Source of the DNA: Pseudomonas sp. MUP55
GTDB lineage: Bacteria; Pseudomonadota; Gammaproteobacteria; Pseudomonadales; Pseudomonadaceae
Assembly: GCF_034043515.1 (NCBI RefSeq)
Contig: NZ_CP138214.1
Coordinates: forward strand, 1,364,001-1,428,000
Reading direction: 5' to 3'
Length of the DNA: 64,000 nt
In this document: piece by piece, positions 63,214-64,000 of the stretch
How positions within the stretch are numbered: the first letter of the stretch is position 1
Layout: each line of letters starts with the position of its first letter
Position numbers and translations under genes: made by a program
The notes under the pieces: generated by a model
Told to the model about the DNA's origin: nothing
The model's database searches: none
Seen by the model: the letters and a program-made list of their open reading frames with translations, nothing else

Positions 63214-64000
63214 ATGGATGCCCAAACCCTTCGCGCCGAAACCTTCAAAGCTCTGCATGAGCGGGACCGTGCCTTTGTCATGCCCAATCCTTGGGATGCG
63301 GGGTCAGCCATCATGCTTGCCAGCCTTGGCTTCGAAGCGTTGGCCACCACCAGCGCGGGCTTTGCGTTCAGCCTGGGGCGGCCGGATGCCGAAGGCGCGC
63401 TGTCGCTGGAAGATACCCTGGGCAATGCCGGCGCCATCGCCCGAGCAACGTCGCTGCCGGTCGCCGCTGACTTGGAAAACGGCTTCAGCGACACCCCCGA
63501 TGGCTGCGCCCAGACCATCCTGCGTGCCGCCGCCACCGGTATCGTCGGCGGCTCCATCGAAGACGCCACGGGCGTTGCCGTCGATCCGATCTACCCCTTT
63601 GACCTGGCCGTCGAGCGCGTCGAGGCTGCCGTCGCTGCCGCCCGCAGCCTGGGCTTTCCCTTTACGTTGACGGCGCGCGCAGAAAACCTGCTGCAGGGTC
63701 GCCTGGATTTGCCCGACACCATTCGCCGCCTGCAAGCCTATGCCGAGGCGGGAGCCGATGTGCTGTATGCGCCGGGCCTGCGCAGTGCCGAAGAGGTGTT
63801 GGCGGTGGTCAAGGCAGTCGCGCCCAAGCCGGTGAATGTGTTGATGTCCGGTGGCTTGAATCTCAGCGTCGCGCAGCTGAGCGAGCTGGGCGTGCGTCGC
63901 ATCAGCGTGGGCTCGGCCCTGGCGCTGGCGGCCTATGGCGAGTTCTATCGGGCCGCGCAGGAGGTCTACGGGCTGGGCACCTTTACCTTTACCGAACGCA
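63214..64000 (+). CDS. isocitrate lyase/PEP mutase-family protein (runs off the right edge)
   Basis: At least 262 residues; the 3' end lies beyond position 64000. The TIM-barrel core begins FVMPNPWDAGSAIMLASLGF and has the metal-site strand PVAADLENGFSD and the SIEDATG segment near residue 115. The C-K-K-C-G-H motif of true isocitrate lyases is absent, so it is nearer the PEP mutase/oxaloacetate-decarboxylase-like group. The substrate is unknown. ATG 63214 is used, 27 bp after the DUF72 gene. Confidence 0.85.
   Translation, partial: MDAQTLRAETFKALHERDRAFVMPNPWDAGSAIMLASLGFEALATTSAGFAFSLGRPDAEGALSLEDTLGNAGAIARATSLPVAADLENGFSDTPDGCAQTILRAAATGIVGGSIEDATGVAVDPIYPFDLAVERVEAAVAAARSLGFPFTLTARAENLLQGRLDLPDTIRRLQAYAEAGADVLYAPGLRSAEEVLAVVKAVAPKPVNVLMSGGLNLSVAQLSELGVRRISVGSALALAAYGEFYRAAQEVYGLGTFTFTER

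Overview
The window is chromosomal DNA of a Pseudomonas, almost certainly the P. fluorescens group. It is GC-rich, and the gene order fdxA-mutS-(phage tail cluster)-cinA-recA-recX-erdR-dgkA is the classic fluorescens arrangement in which a tailocin sits between mutS and cinA. There is also a complete wsp operon, a GacA-dependent rsmZ small RNA, and REP/REPIN repeats of the kinds known from fluorescens genomes. No rRNA, tRNA, CRISPR, integrase, transposase, capsid or terminase gene was seen.

Layout. (1) 1-5602: the 5' part of metG, apbC/mrp, rsmZ with its upstream GacA box, fdxA and mutS. (2) 5786-6812: a Panacea-domain (SocA/DUF4065) gene overlapping a two-helix membrane protein, a probable toxin-antitoxin pair, with a perfect LexA box upstream. 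(3) 6908-20973: a contractile tailocin. It has a LexA/CI-like repressor, an operator-covered promoter, a ~355 nt leader ending in an intrinsic terminator, holin, baseplate (V, W, J, I), an exchangeable fibre module, sheath, tube, a chaperone with a -1 frameshift site, tape measure, U, X, D, endolysin and nested spanins. (4) 21055-23173: cinA, recA with its SOS box, and recX. (5) 23237-39995: housekeeping and conserved genes (LOG protein, TapT-like DTW protein, erdR, dgkA, finR/fpr, trmO, pseudouridine-synthase-like protein, rimO, kup, an old-yellow-enzyme reductase, opgD, DUF533). (6) 40287-48706: wspABCDEFR, the surface-sensing pathway that makes cyclic-di-GMP. (7) 48946-64000: prfB with its +1 frameshift, lysS, a TetR regulator, a QEGLA/DUF1704 protein, a hydrolase lipoprotein, lptF and a companion lipoprotein, ppc, adk, tsaB, a DUF72 protein and the start of a PEP-mutase-family gene.

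How the parts may connect. The tailocin repressor has the self-cleavage residues expected for RecA-triggered derepression, recA lies just downstream, and LexA-type sites flank the repressor, so DNA damage should switch the cluster on. The most unusual signal is in the tailocin leader: six exact CANGGANG motifs within about 100 nt (7840-7935), four of them drawn as hexaloops of short hairpins. That is the recognition element of the RsmA/RsmE/CsrA proteins. The leader may therefore be an RsmA/E-binding RNA, acting as a sponge or as an attenuator control element, and linking the Gac/Rsm cascade (rsmZ lies 5 kb upstream) to tailocin production. I know of no description of this, but I could not search.
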